A DNA stretch of 64,000 bases, from contig NW_002476570.1 of assembly GCF_000189635.1 (NCBI RefSeq), forward strand, positions 682,001 to 746,000, read 5' to 3'. Shown in pieces: positions 25,914-37,803 of the stretch (positions are counted from its first letter, which is position 1; each line of letters starts with the position of its first letter). This DNA is from Tetrahymena thermophila SB210 (lineage: Eukaryota; Ciliophora; Oligohymenophorea; Hymenostomatida; Tetrahymenidae). Made by a program: the position numbers and the translations under genes. The notes beneath the pieces were generated by a model. That model worked only from the letters and a program-made list of their open reading frames with translations, had not been told where the DNA came from and ran no database searches.

Positions 25914-26921
25914 TCAATATACATTTATAAATTGTATAATACTGCTAATGTCTTCTTTTTTTAAAAATCCTTGAGAAATGTCTTTACCTAGTTTAGAAAG
26001 CAATCCTGTTGTTCCTAGCTCAACGAATTAAATTTGCTCATATTTTTCAGAATTTTAATTAAAAGCATAGTTAATAATTTTTTCAAAAGATTGTTAGAAT
26101 AATACAGGGTGATCTAATTATTCTACTAAACCTTCTATTATATCTTCTCTACTTAAATATTCTTTCATATCTGTATTTCTAAATATTCTTAAATTAGGTT
26201 TCTCAATTTAAATGCTTTCTAAACATTTTCTGAAATCTTCCTTAATTGGTGTTAACAGAGAGCAATGAAAAGCTGCTGATACCTAAAGAAATACACTAGC
26301 CATCCTATGATTTTTCTTTAAATCTGTTTAAATTTGCTTAAGAGGAGCTTACTCTCCACTTAATATAAGCTATTTATTTGATGCATAAACAGCTATTTAA
26401 AATACTTCAGAAGGATATAAGGTTGACTTCAAATTCTAAATCATGTTTTCAATCATGCTTACATCCTATGTTAAAATAGCAAGCATTCCGCATTTCTTAT
26501 TTTAACAAGCTGATTGCATTAGCTAACCTCTCTTTTAAAGTAGCTTGACTGCATCATAAGGTTTTATACTTTATGCAGCTACTAAAGCGCTATATTCTCC
26601 AACTGAATTCCCTAAAGCATGAGTATACTTTTTAGATATATCTTCTATTTGATTTTCTTTCATATACTTTAATAGAGAAATATATGAATTTATAAAAATA
26701 GCTGGCTATGCATTTTCAGTCAAATTAATCTAATCTTATGGTCCTTCAAGCATCAGCTTAATCATATCTTTATTTAGTATATTAGAATACTCATTAACTA
26801 GTTTTTAAGACCAATCTTTATGTTGTTAGTCTTATAAAATATATTTTCCCATACCAACAAACTAACTTCCCTATCCTGGAAAGAGAAGAGCACTCAAAAT
26901 TTTACTTGAGTTCTAAATCAT
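25914..26921 (-). CDS. Malonyl-CoA:acyl-carrier-protein transacylase (FabD/MCAT type)
   Basis: Moves malonyl from CoA to acyl carrier protein, the priming step of type II (mitochondrial) fatty acid synthesis. One exon, 335 residues, normal for the family. Motifs: FPGQGSQFVGMG near residue 17; nucleophile Ser106 in GNSVGEYSALVAA, where the family usually has GHSxGE; catalytic His about 219 in AFHCSLL; conserved ending ELGTTGLLSKL. The chosen ATG lies just upstream of the FPGQGS motif. The same frame stays open for more than 100 bp farther upstream and would encode a basic, hydrophobic leader (LSFRNFLNLRFIKYK) resembling a mitochondrial presequence, but I find no in-frame ATG there; an unseen 5' exon is possible. 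Confidence 0.92.
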
Positions 26922-27671
26922 GATTTTATTATTTAGTTTGTATTTAATAAACCTAAGATTTAAGAAATTTCTAAAACTTAACTATACCAAAAATAAATCA
27001 TGGTGTATCTATTTATCAAAACTTTGATGATATTACTTTATAGTCTGAATTTATAAAATAAATGTATTTATAAGATAAACCTTTTCAACTTAGGCTTTTT
27101 TGATAAAACTGTTGAAGAGGAAATATCTGAAAAGATAATTATATAAAAATAGTCATATATATTTTCTAAATATTTTTTTTTGCTTTTAGTTTATACATAC
27201 AAACAATATTTGTAGATACCAATAAATTAATTTATTCTGACGAAAAGATATTTGTTTAAAAATATTTTAAAAATAATTTTATAGTATTTGTTTTAAATTA
27301 TTATAAAAATGATTAAATCTACCATCTAAAAATATAAATTTTTAACATTTCTATTTAGTGAAATCTATTATAATACAATACAAGATAAAATTTTGTAGAT
27401 TTAACAAGTTTTTAGTTAAAATGAATATAAAGAAATGCTCTTTGATGTATTGCAAGATAATAACTATAATAAATAAATATAGAGATTTTCAGAATTTATC
27501 CAATATTAACTATTAATATTATTACTATTAGTTAATAAATACATTCGGATTATATATTTAGTTTAATTTTAAAGTATATATACTTTTAAGTGTTTTTGTT
27601 TTAGATAAAAATAATTTGATTTTAATAATAGGTTGGTTTAAGTTGATTGGAATGAATGTTCTTGCCCATAT
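26922..27671. other. Intergenic, possible 5' extension of transacylase gene
   Basis: 750 bp. The part next to 26921 may belong to the transacylase transcript (open frame, presequence-like). The rest is AT-rich with no supported feature. Confidence 0.5.
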
Positions 27672-28204
27672 TCAATGTTTCTTTGTCTCAGTGAAAACGC
27701 AATAAAGCATATAGTAAACATAAATAATAAAAAAAAGCATAACGCCTCCTTAATATATTTCATAAATTAGTTTAAAAAAATAAGTTTAAAAACATTCAAA
27801 AGATAACAAATAAAATAAAATTTACCTAAAATTGTTTTACTAGTTTAGCAGTAAGTTACTTCATACTTTAATTTTGTAAAGGGAATCTTTATTGTTAAAA
27901 TATTATCAAAAAAATATTCAAATTCTTGTTAATTATTGCTATTCTTATTAGATTGATTTTATTTATTAGCTTTGTCATATCTATTTTAGCTGGTTTCAAA
28001 AGATAATGCATTTGATTGCATCAAATTCCCTTTTTCGTTTAAGAAATTTGTTTAATCATCTGAAGAGATGTCTTCTGCATCAATCTTTCTGTTTTCTACA
28101 TCTTCTTTTTACATCACTTGACTCTTTATAACTTTACTATTTTAGAACTATTGAAAACTAATAATTTGATAAACATTCAATAATTGAGTAATTAAATCAG
28201 TCAT
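27672..28204 (-). CDS. Small protein with C-terminal membrane segment
   Basis: Two exons, 28204-27826 and 27748-27672, with a 77-bp GT..AG intron; 151 residues. The first 100 residues are hydrophilic and Q/N/S-rich with an acidic patch; then comes YFFDNILTIKIPFTKLKYEV, and the second exon adds one strongly hydrophobic stretch (VMLFFIIYVYYMLYCVF) close to the C-terminus. That fits a tail-anchored protein facing the cytosol. The membrane segment depends on the splice being right. No family recognised. Confidence 0.68.
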
Positions 28205-30471
28205 AAATAAAAGATTTAATATAAAAATTACGTTTGATTATTTTTTTTTAATAAATGTAATAGTACAATTCACATTTTTTAAAAATAGAATATACTAGCA
28301 TGAAATTAATTTATAAATCATATCTTAAGAATCAAAAATATATTATTTCTAGTAAATATTTTATACCTAAATATTTTAAAGTTAAACTATTTACATTTTT
28401 CCTAATTTGATAATAAATTAATTAATACTTTATTTCTTGTAAAAGAAATTTTTTTTTTATTTGAAGCCAATTTAATTATTTTTTGTTTTCATTTAAAAAC
28501 CTTAAAGTAAAATACAAACTATTTTTCGAAAGATAGTATTTTACTACTAAATACTGTTGAAATAATTAAATCACTTATTTATTAATACTCACAATTCTTA
28601 CTTGCTATTATTTTAATCATTAGTCTGTTGATTCTGCCTATTAAAGGATTTTTGATTATTTGTTAAAAATCTATTTTTGTTTATTCTTTAAATTGAAAAA
28701 ATCCTATATTAAGTCTAGCCCTTTATATAAATTCTAAAATATTTAATCAAAACATTAAAAAAAACAACTAAAATGTAAAAAAAAGATATTTAGATTTGAG
28801 ACGATAACTTTTTATTTGTAATATTTCATTTTGTAAATTTAAAATAAAATTATACCTTTGATATCATTTTTAGAAATTTAAATATAAGGATTAACTAATT
28901 TAATAGTAAAATAACTTTTTATCATCACATTTTATAAAAAAAGACAATATAAATTTTAAAATATATATATTTAGGATTTGTTATTTTATTTTGCTTAAAG
29001 TAAAAATAAACTAAGATATTTTAAGGGATAAATTAATTAATTTTACATAAATTTAGATTTGAGTGTAATTTATGAATATAAGATTTATATTTTCCTCTTA
29101 TTTAAAAAATTTATTTCAAGTAGACAAAAATTATTGTCATTAGGGAAATTTTTGTTTGAAATAACGAGATAAATGCTGAACTAAATAAAACTCCTACATA
29201 AAGTCTTATTAAAATGTGTGTTTTTTATATTTTTTAAATAAATTTTTTAAGGTTTTTAAGCTCTTCAATAACTTAATAGTTATTTAATGAATGTAATTTT
29301 TAAGATAAACAGATATTTGATTTTTTACACTATCAAAAAAATATAGCAATGTTCGAAAAATAAAGACTTTAAAAAACACTAGTATATTTGTTTTTTAGAA
29401 AATTAAATACTTAATTGAGTATTTTTTTATAATATAATATCAAATTTAATCAAGTATCAGAAATAATTAGCTATTATTTGTAAAAAAGAATGAATTTTTC
29501 CAGATTTTTAAGTGAAATTAATAGCTAATTAAAATAAAACTTACCATTCAAATCTGAGCATTATTTTAGTTTACAACTAATTATAATTTTGTTAATTTTA
29601 TATTAAATATTCAAATAATTTAAATAAAATTGTTAACCTATCAAAACTATTTAAACAAGCAAACAAAATTCTTCAAAAATTTATTAAAAAAATGACAAAA
29701 TTATACAGATTTTTAATTTTTGATTGCTTATTTTTAATAAATTTTTAATTTTCATAAATAGATTTTAAAATAAAAAAATGAATTATTTCAGATTAAATTT
29801 TTCATTCGTAATAATAATTTCTACTATTAAAGAAAAATTCACATCTTTCTGTTTAAGCTAATTAACAAATTAAAATAATTTTTGAATTTCCTTTATATAT
29901 GAATATCATTTCTTAAATTAAGTTAACTGACTTACTATTTTCCCAGCTTAAAAAACTCTTAAACCTAGCCACTCGGAAATAAGTATAGGGATTGTTAATA
30001 CATCAATAATTTGTTATTAATTAAAAAAACATAAACGTTATCTATAAAACTAAATCAGGTGTAAGATAAATAATTAAATCACTTCTTTTCTTTTGTATTA
30101 AAATTTGTGATTAAAATCAATCAATTAATTAATCATTTAAATCATTTTTATAGCTAATTAATCATAAATTAATAAATACGTAATTATTAATCAATTTTAA
30201 AATTATTCATACGTATCACTTGTGAAATTAATACAAATAAATATGTAAACGAATTGAAAATGATTTAGTTTTAACTATACTCAGTCATTCACAGACTTTA
30301 ATAATCAAAAAATAGATATTAATTTTCAAATTTCGTCTATAAAAAAGAAAGATTAAGACTCATTTGACTTTTAAGAATCGGAACTATTGCAAAAAGGAAA
30401 ACATTTTTTACAAAAATTGATTTATTTTAATTGAGTGAGTAGTTTTAAATAAATTTTGATTTGTCTAAATA
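28205..30471. other. Largest gene-free stretch
   Basis: 2.27 kb between a minus-strand and a plus-strand gene. Composition is spacer-like throughout. It holds an imperfect inverted repeat at 28506-28545 and a weak 41-codon minus-strand frame (near 28500-28630) that overlaps it; neither is enough to call a gene. No tRNA or known small RNA was recognised. Confidence 0.5.
28506..28545. repeat. Imperfect inverted repeat (hairpin)
   Basis: AGTAAAATAC at the left end is the exact reverse complement of GTATTTTACT at the right end; between them CTAT..TTTCGAAA..ATAG continues the symmetry with one mismatch and a 4-nt bulge, for roughly 18 pairs. In AT-rich DNA the outer arms alone could arise by chance, but the continued pairing is notable. 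Confidence 0.5.
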
Positions 30472-33400
30472 ATGAGATAAATGTTTTAAAAAGTAAGTAT
30501 TTTACTGGTATTATCATCACTCACCAATTTATTAGAATATGTGAAATCAGATATAGTCTATACCAATAATATATAATATATTGATTATGGTTTTGCTTTG
30601 TCATTAAAAGAATTTTTAAAAGTAAATGAAACTCAATAAAACGATTTCTCAAAAAGTAGATCATTCAATTTTAAGACTTCTTTTATAAAACCACCAAGTA
30701 TTTTAGTAGGCATTAATAGATATGATAATTAGTATGACCAACCATACATTAAATTTAATATTTAAAAAATGACATAATTAAGCACATTCAATATCATTTT
30801 AAATATTTTTACAGGAAGTATTCTAAACGGACTTTATATAAACTATCTTGCAATTGATACTACTTAATACAATTTTATTTATATTTCAGACATGCTAACT
30901 GAATAAGTTAATATGTAGTTAAATAACAATTTTTATAGTTATACTTTCTATGTTCAATATTAATTACCACAAGTCGCAGGTTAGATACTTAAAAAAGTAT
31001 AGGCATTTTTAACAGGATTTGAAACTTAAAAATAAGTAAATACTAATTCAAATGATAAATTTAGTATTTATTTTAAAATTACTAGCTAAAATTTAACTGG
31101 TTTTAATGTTACAGTTAGTTAACAAAAAGGTTCTTTACTAATTTAATCTGTTTAGTACAATTTCATAGAAATAAATGAAGACCCTTATGGAAATATTTAA
31201 ACTGATTTATTAAATTAAAGCAATTTTGAAGATGCAAGCTAAATTTCATGTTTTAATGATCCTGATAAAGGAAATACATGTGATTATTATAATTAAAATT
31301 AAAGCTTTAATAGATCTTTAAGCTTGATTATTCCTCTAAATCATAGTGTTTAATCAAATTAATTAAATTTTATTAACTTATTTACTGGCTTAAATACTTT
31401 TACTGTTTACAAAAAATTTCCAAACAACGAACTTAATAACCCTCGTCTTCAATTAGGAAATTACACACTCTAAAACTAAAACTAAGAAATTTCTATTTCA
31501 TATTATGTATGGTATAACACAACAGTAATTTCTATAGCCTCTTAAGGAATAGCTATTTTCTAAAAATAATGTAATCCACCTTTAGAAATATTAAATAAAA
31601 ACGTATGTATTTCATAAGCTACTCTTTGCGATTAAGGAACCTATCTGAATAATAAAACTTGCAGTCTATGTGATACTTCTTGTGCAGCTTGTTCTAATTA
31701 AGCCTCTAGCTGTACTTTATGCTAAGCTGATGTTTATTTATTTGTTGCTTCTTGTTAAAAAAGCTAACCATCGGGATATTATTGCGAAAAATAACCAAAC
31801 TTAAGCTATATATGCACTACACCATGTTAAGACACAAATTGTGCTAGTTGCTCTAGTCAAAATAAAAATTCTTGTACTGCTTGTTAAAATAAATAATATT
31901 TATTTTAAAGTACATGTCTACCATAAAAACCTCCACAGACATATTGTGATAACAATAATAGTTGTACAAAGTGTATAGATACAAATTGCTTAGATTGCTC
32001 AAAAAATTCTGAACAAATATGTAATTAGTGCTAAAGTAGTTTATATCTTTTTAATGGTTAATGCTTATAAAATTAACCTGATGGTACTTATTGTGATTAA
32101 AATAAATAATGCTAAGCATGCTCAGATTCATTATGCTTAGATTGCAAATAAAATGCTAATATTTGTTAAAAGTGCTAACCTAATGTATATAAACTCGGAC
32201 AAAATTGCTAAAAAACTAAACCTGACTAAGCAAACTGCATAGATTATGAATGCAAAAGTTCTGGTATCTGCTAAACTTAAGATTAAGCAGGTAATTGCTC
32301 ATAATGCATTTCTGGTAATTTTTTATATAAAAATCTATGTTATGACTAGTAACCAATAAATACCTGTTGTGACACTAATAAATAATGTGTAGATTCAAAT
32401 ATACCTAATTGCTAATCTTGCTTTGCTCAATCTCCTACTCTCAGAGCATGTAATTAGTGTTAGTCTGGATATTATTTATACAATAATCAATGTTGGAGCA
32501 TATAGCCTAGCTAAACTTATTGTAATTCATAATTAATTTGCACATAATGCTCAAAAATCTTAAAAAATTGTTTATACTGTGATGACCCCTCAAAAGTTAC
32601 TTAATGTCTTAAATGCTAGAATGATAACAATAACTGCTTATCAAATCAGATGGATGATTAAAATAGTTAATGTCATTTTTCGTGTGATAAGTGCTTCGGA
32701 AGTGCAAGTAATGAATGTTTAAGCTGTGCTTCAACAACAAGATAGTTAGATTAATAATAAAACACATGTGCTTGTAAACCAGGTTATTCTTCTGTATAAG
32801 ATTATGCCTAATGCTGGGATGATGATCTAACCGCAAATTAAGAACTCCAATAACTGGGAGATTACTCAATACAGCTATATTTTATTTTTAGTTTACCTTT
32901 CTTAGTTACAAATTTTCACCCTTTTTGTGATGCTTACATTTATACATTATAATTAATAGGAAACTTTGGAATAGTTAGTTCTAAAGTAAGACTTTTGCTA
33001 TCTTATTTTTCAATATTTAATTATCTAAATATAAATCTAACAGAAGATATTGAAAAAAATCAGTAAGCCAATTTATTTAAAATTTTACAATTTAACTCAA
33101 ACTTCACAGAATAAACTGCAGATAGTTTATATTGTTTCATTATTTTGTTTCTTTTAGTGGTATTAGTCTCTGCAGTAACTAAGTTCTTAGCTAAACACAA
33201 GCAGCATATATATTAATCAAAGACATACAACTATATTTTTTGGAATATATTTATAAAGTATTACAGAGTTTTTAGCAGCTACTTTTACATGCAATTATTT
33301 GGAAGAATATTTAATACCTAATTACTATAAAATTAATCTCCTATTTCAATAATTTCTTACATCTTTATAATAATTATTATCATTTCTTTTATGACATATG

Positions 33401-34002
33401 GCTACTTTTTTGTTCTTAGTAAGCGTCAAGATATTGAACTAAACACAGTACATTCTTATATCAACAATAATTTAATTATAAATAATATTAAATTTCATAA
33501 GCATTTTTGGTTCTTATTAGAAGTCAGAAAAATAATAATCACTATTTTAATATGCTCTATTAACCTAAAAGTAAGTTTATTTCTTTTAATAATAACTTCT
33601 TTAATAACGTCTCTACTTTTTGTTTACTATAAACCTTATAGTACACATTAACTAGATTTAATCTATTTATTATTTAATGAAATTATAGCATTCGTTTACT
33701 AAATAATTACTCTAACTTATGTATACCTAGATTAAATAGATTAAGAAAGATTTATTAAATATTAAAATTCAATCTAAATAATTAATTTAATATTTATTGG
33801 CTATAGCATTTTTGTTAACATAGAAATGATTGCTAGAAAAATTTTACAATATAGAAAAAATGTAAATAAAACTAATAAGGATGTTACAAGTCATTTAGAT
33901 ATCTCTTTAAAATAACTTGGAAGGTCAAGTACTTTTAATAACAATAATAACTTGAAAATATCTAATCTTTTAATCACACCAAGATAAACAATTAAAATTT
34001 GA
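30472..34002 (+). CDS. Cysteine-rich receptor-like polytopic membrane protein
   Basis: One exon, 1176 residues. Hydrophobic signal segment at 5-20 (QKVSILLVLSSL). Residues about 20-360 form a Cys-poor ectodomain. From about 365 to 790 the protein is a series of furin-like/growth-factor-receptor-type units of the pattern C-x2-C-x6-7-C-x2-C, e.g. CSLCDTSCAAC and CIDTNCLDCSKN. From about 800 onward there are around six or seven hydrophobic segments separated by short loops (LYCFIILFLLVVLVSAVTKF; ISYIFIIIIIISFM; LFLLIITSLITSLLFVYY), then a basic cytosolic tail. Ciliates carry many genes with this plan; their ligands are unknown. The C-terminal membrane block is built like the one in the gene at 55711-64000. 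Confidence 0.87.
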
Positions 34003-35746
34003 AACACTAAGTAAGAATTAAAAATATATATAATAAATCAACAATAAAAGAATGAATACTTATCACTTTCCTTATTATAATTTTGTGTAAAATAAAATTT
34101 AATATAATTATATTTATTTATTTATTTTTAAAACAAATATCTTTGAATTAATTAAAGTATCTCTGAAAAGTAAAATTAAATTTTTAGTTTCTTAATTTAA
34201 TTAAAAAGGTTAAGCTTTTTTTTCTATTTTTAGAAAACTTATTTAATACATTTTTTATATTTTGTAAATTTTATTATTTATGTTAGAATGTGCAATTTAG
34301 AATTCTTAAATTTATCTAATATAAAAGTATGATGAAGTAAAATCTAAATTTATTTTTTAACTTAAGATAATGTAATTATATTTATTTCATATAGTCAATT
34401 TAATTTGCTTGAATTTTAAAAATTCTATAACCTAAATACTTTGTTCTAGTTTTAAGGTTAAAGTTGTTAAATAATAACACATACATCTTATTAGATATGA
34501 TAATTAATTTTACTAACATTTATAATAATTTATTTATTTGTTAATAATTAATGGTTTAAATTTGATTAATTTTTATTAAACATTCATTTTAAGAGAGTAG
34601 AAATTTATTTTTTAAATGCTAACATATTATCTAAAATTTAAAAAGAAAATAAAGAAAAATCAATTTAGAAAAATGAAAAGAATATGTGAGTACTAAATAA
34701 CTATAACGCTCTTCTATTAATTCTATAAATAATTTTATAGTTCTATATTTATATCTTCTAATTAAAAATTAATTGTATTTTTTTCTTTAGACTACAAATC
34801 AGATTACTTATCATGTTTGTATTATTTATTTCATTTTGTAAATAAAACACCATTTTCATAAAAAAATAAAAATTTTATATCTTTTATTGCTTCAAGTATT
34901 TTTTAGGTTAAACATACTTTTTACTTAGCTTTAACACAAATTTTATAAAATTATCATTTTATTTATTTATTAAGAAATTTAATTGCTTTTATTAGTAGAT
35001 AAAAGCATCATAAAATAAATTTGAACGATTTATATGCTTGATATATTTAGGTGGGTGGGGGAATATATTTTAATTTATGATTTAGTGGATCTCCCTTCTT
35101 TGATTTAATTTCCCGAATAGTTCTAGTTTTTACCTTTTAATTATATAATTAATTAATTAATTATCAATCATTTATTTTTCAAAAAATTGGTTCTACTTCA
35201 AATTTTTATTCAATATTTCAACGTATTTTACGATAATTCATAGTATTTTATTACTTTAAGGGGGGTTTTAATTATCTTAACTTTGTTCAATTTTGGTTAA
35301 GCAATTTTTTAGAGATTGTTAATAGTAATAAATGCTATGCTTTAAAATTATAATGTATTATTTATATCTTGTTACACTAAAACAAATTGTAAATCATCTA
35401 TCTTTTCCATATAATTCTGGTAGTAATATTGTATAATGCTAAGTATATAGTTGATCTACTAGTCTTTACTTTAGATAGCATGGAATTATGCATATGTATT
35501 TTACAAAGGTACTTTAAAATTGAAATTAAAGTAAGTTTTAGATTAATATTTATAGAGTTAAGCTTATATCAAGTTAAGCATATATTTATTTAATTATTGA
35601 TAAATAATTCATTTAAATTAAAAGTAAGTATTACCAACAAGTTCATATTAGTAAACTTTTATACTTTATAAAGAGGAAGGATCATAAAGTATTTATAATT
35701 AATATTAAATAAAATTTTGAAAATAAATAGGAATAAATAGCAAAAA
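34003..35746. other. Intergenic with isolated G-runs
   Basis: 1.74 kb. No protein-like frame. Two G-rich tracts stand out against the AT background: GTGGGTGGGGG at 35051-35061 and a run of six G at 35260-35265. No RNA gene could be fitted to them. Confidence 0.5.
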
Positions 35747-37290
35747 ATGTCAGCTAAAGTTTTACTTTTATTAGTAGTTTTTTCTATAGCCACCTAGTGC
35801 TAATTAGATGGTGCTTAATTAAATAAAGTAATTGTTGTCTTTAGACATGGTGCCAGATACCCAAATTATAATTCCAATGCTCCTATCTACAATACTGACT
35901 AGACAAAAACTAATTCCGGTTAACTATCACCTGTTGGTGCAAGATAGCTCTTTTAATTAGGAAGTTCATTGAGAAATGAATATTTTACTAATAAAAATTT
36001 CATCCCTGAAAAATTCTATTCCCCCTAATTCTATATTAGATCAACTGATTCTGATAGGTAATTAATTATTTTATTTTATAATCTAAATTTTGTATTTTAA
36101 GATTTTTTCCAAATTTTTAATAATAATTTTAATTTTATAGAACAATTATGTCTGCTTAGAGTTTCATGGCTGGTCTTTATCCTGCAGGAACAGGACCTAC
36201 TATTTTAAATAGTATAACTAGTAATAATGATAAAGCCAAACATCTTAACCCTCCTTACAGTAACTTAGCAAGCTAGCCAGGTGATAACAATTCAGTTACA
36301 AATGCATATCAACCAGTACCTATCAGAACTGTCTAGAATCAATATGATGGAGCTCTTTTTATTCATGGAAACGCTTGCCAAAATAGTGTTTAATGGAGAA
36401 ATGATGCTGCAAATGGACCTTTATTTAAGGAATATAGATAATTCTTCGATTAATAGTTTTTAGACTTTGAAAAGCTTTTCTCGAAATATGGATTTAAGGC
36501 TTCTTCATCTACTTTATCTACACTTTATGACTGGTTAGATGTCCTTTAATGTAATTTATGGAATGATAATCCTGCTCAAGATGATTCATCAAAATCTTTT
36601 TATGGAGATGCTGACTTATCAAAAAAAATTAAAGCTGCTGTCCATCTTTAATTTTATTTAAACTTTTTCTTAACTGAATAACAAAAAAAAGTTGTTCCTA
36701 CTCCTTTCTTCTCAGATTTATTAAAGTATATTGGAGATAGCCACAAGCCTATATTCACTGTCCTTTCCGCTCATGATACAACTATCAATACTGTTTTACA
36801 AGGACTTAATCTTGTCTCTTACGAATGTGTAATTGAATATATAAAAAATGGCTTTAAACCTGTTGATGGAAAAGTTTGTATCACTGAAGACACTGACTTT
36901 GCTTCTAATGTCGTTTTTGAAATTGTAACAAAGGATAATAAAAAGTATATTTAAGTCAAATACAATGGTGAATACTAAAAGATTTGTGACTAATCTTAAA
37001 CATACTGTGAATTGACTGACTTCTAAAATAGAGTCAAATCATTTATTGTTCCTGACTATGATGTATAATGTGGCAATCCTATTCCTTAAACTTAAACATA
37101 AAATCCTTAAACCTAATAAACTGTTGGAGAAAGCGATAACAGTGCTCCTGGATGGAGTATTGCTCTTATTGTTATTTTTGGTGTTCTCTTCGGTATTACT
37201 ATGGTCGTAGCTTTCTATTTCTATAAGTCTAGTAGAAGATTTAAATAGTACATGTCTGCTAAATAAGAAAAAGAAATAACAACTGTCTGA
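35747..37290 (+). CDS. Histidine acid phosphatase, type I membrane protein
   Basis: Hydrolyses phosphomonoesters at acid pH in lysosome, phagosome or at the surface, through a phospho-histidine intermediate. Exons 35747-36057 and 36141-37290 (83-bp intron, phase kept), 486 residues. Signal peptide SAKVLLLLVVFSIATQC; nucleophile motif RHGARYP at residues 33-39; proton-donor motif SAHDTT with His-Asp at about 315-316; a Q/T-rich stalk near 440; then one transmembrane helix (IALIVIFGVLFGITMVVAF) and a short basic tail. Length and motif spacing fit the lysosomal/prostatic acid phosphatase family. Substrate unknown. Confidence 0.94.
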
Positions 37291-37803
37291 GATATTAAAT
37301 AATTTTAAAATTAATTTAATTTTTCTGTAATCTTATCTAATCTATCACAAATTCTAATATTTGTACTTTTTCAATTAATATAATTCAAAATTTAATCAAT
37401 ATATTTTATATTTCTCATCCATCCTTCTTCAAAAAGTAATTATAAAATTGATTACTTTGTTTTAATAAATGTAAAAAAATCAGTGTAATAATAAATATAT
37501 CTGATAAAATCTGAAATGCTTATTATCCAATCAAAATAATAAAAAATATTATTGAAATAATTAATTTTTTTTTAATGAATTAATTTGCTACTTAACAAAA
37601 CATTTAATATTATTTGAAATTTAGAGAGAATTGATCATATGAAATTGTTAAATATATATTTAATCATTTTATAGGATATTCTCAAATACATGAATCATAC
37701 TTAATTTTTTTAATCATAAATTAATAAATTACAATAATTAAATATTAGACTCAACCAATATAATTAAATTATTTTTTAATAATTTGATATTGAATTATTT
37801 TGA
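37291..37803. other. Convergent intergenic region
   Basis: About 510 bp between two converging 3' ends. AT-rich, nothing else seen. Confidence 0.55.

Noticed and set aside
35260-35270. GGGGGGTTTT as a telomere-type (GGGGTT) sequence or chromosome end
   Set aside because: There is a single unit, no repeat array, and genes continue normally on both sides.
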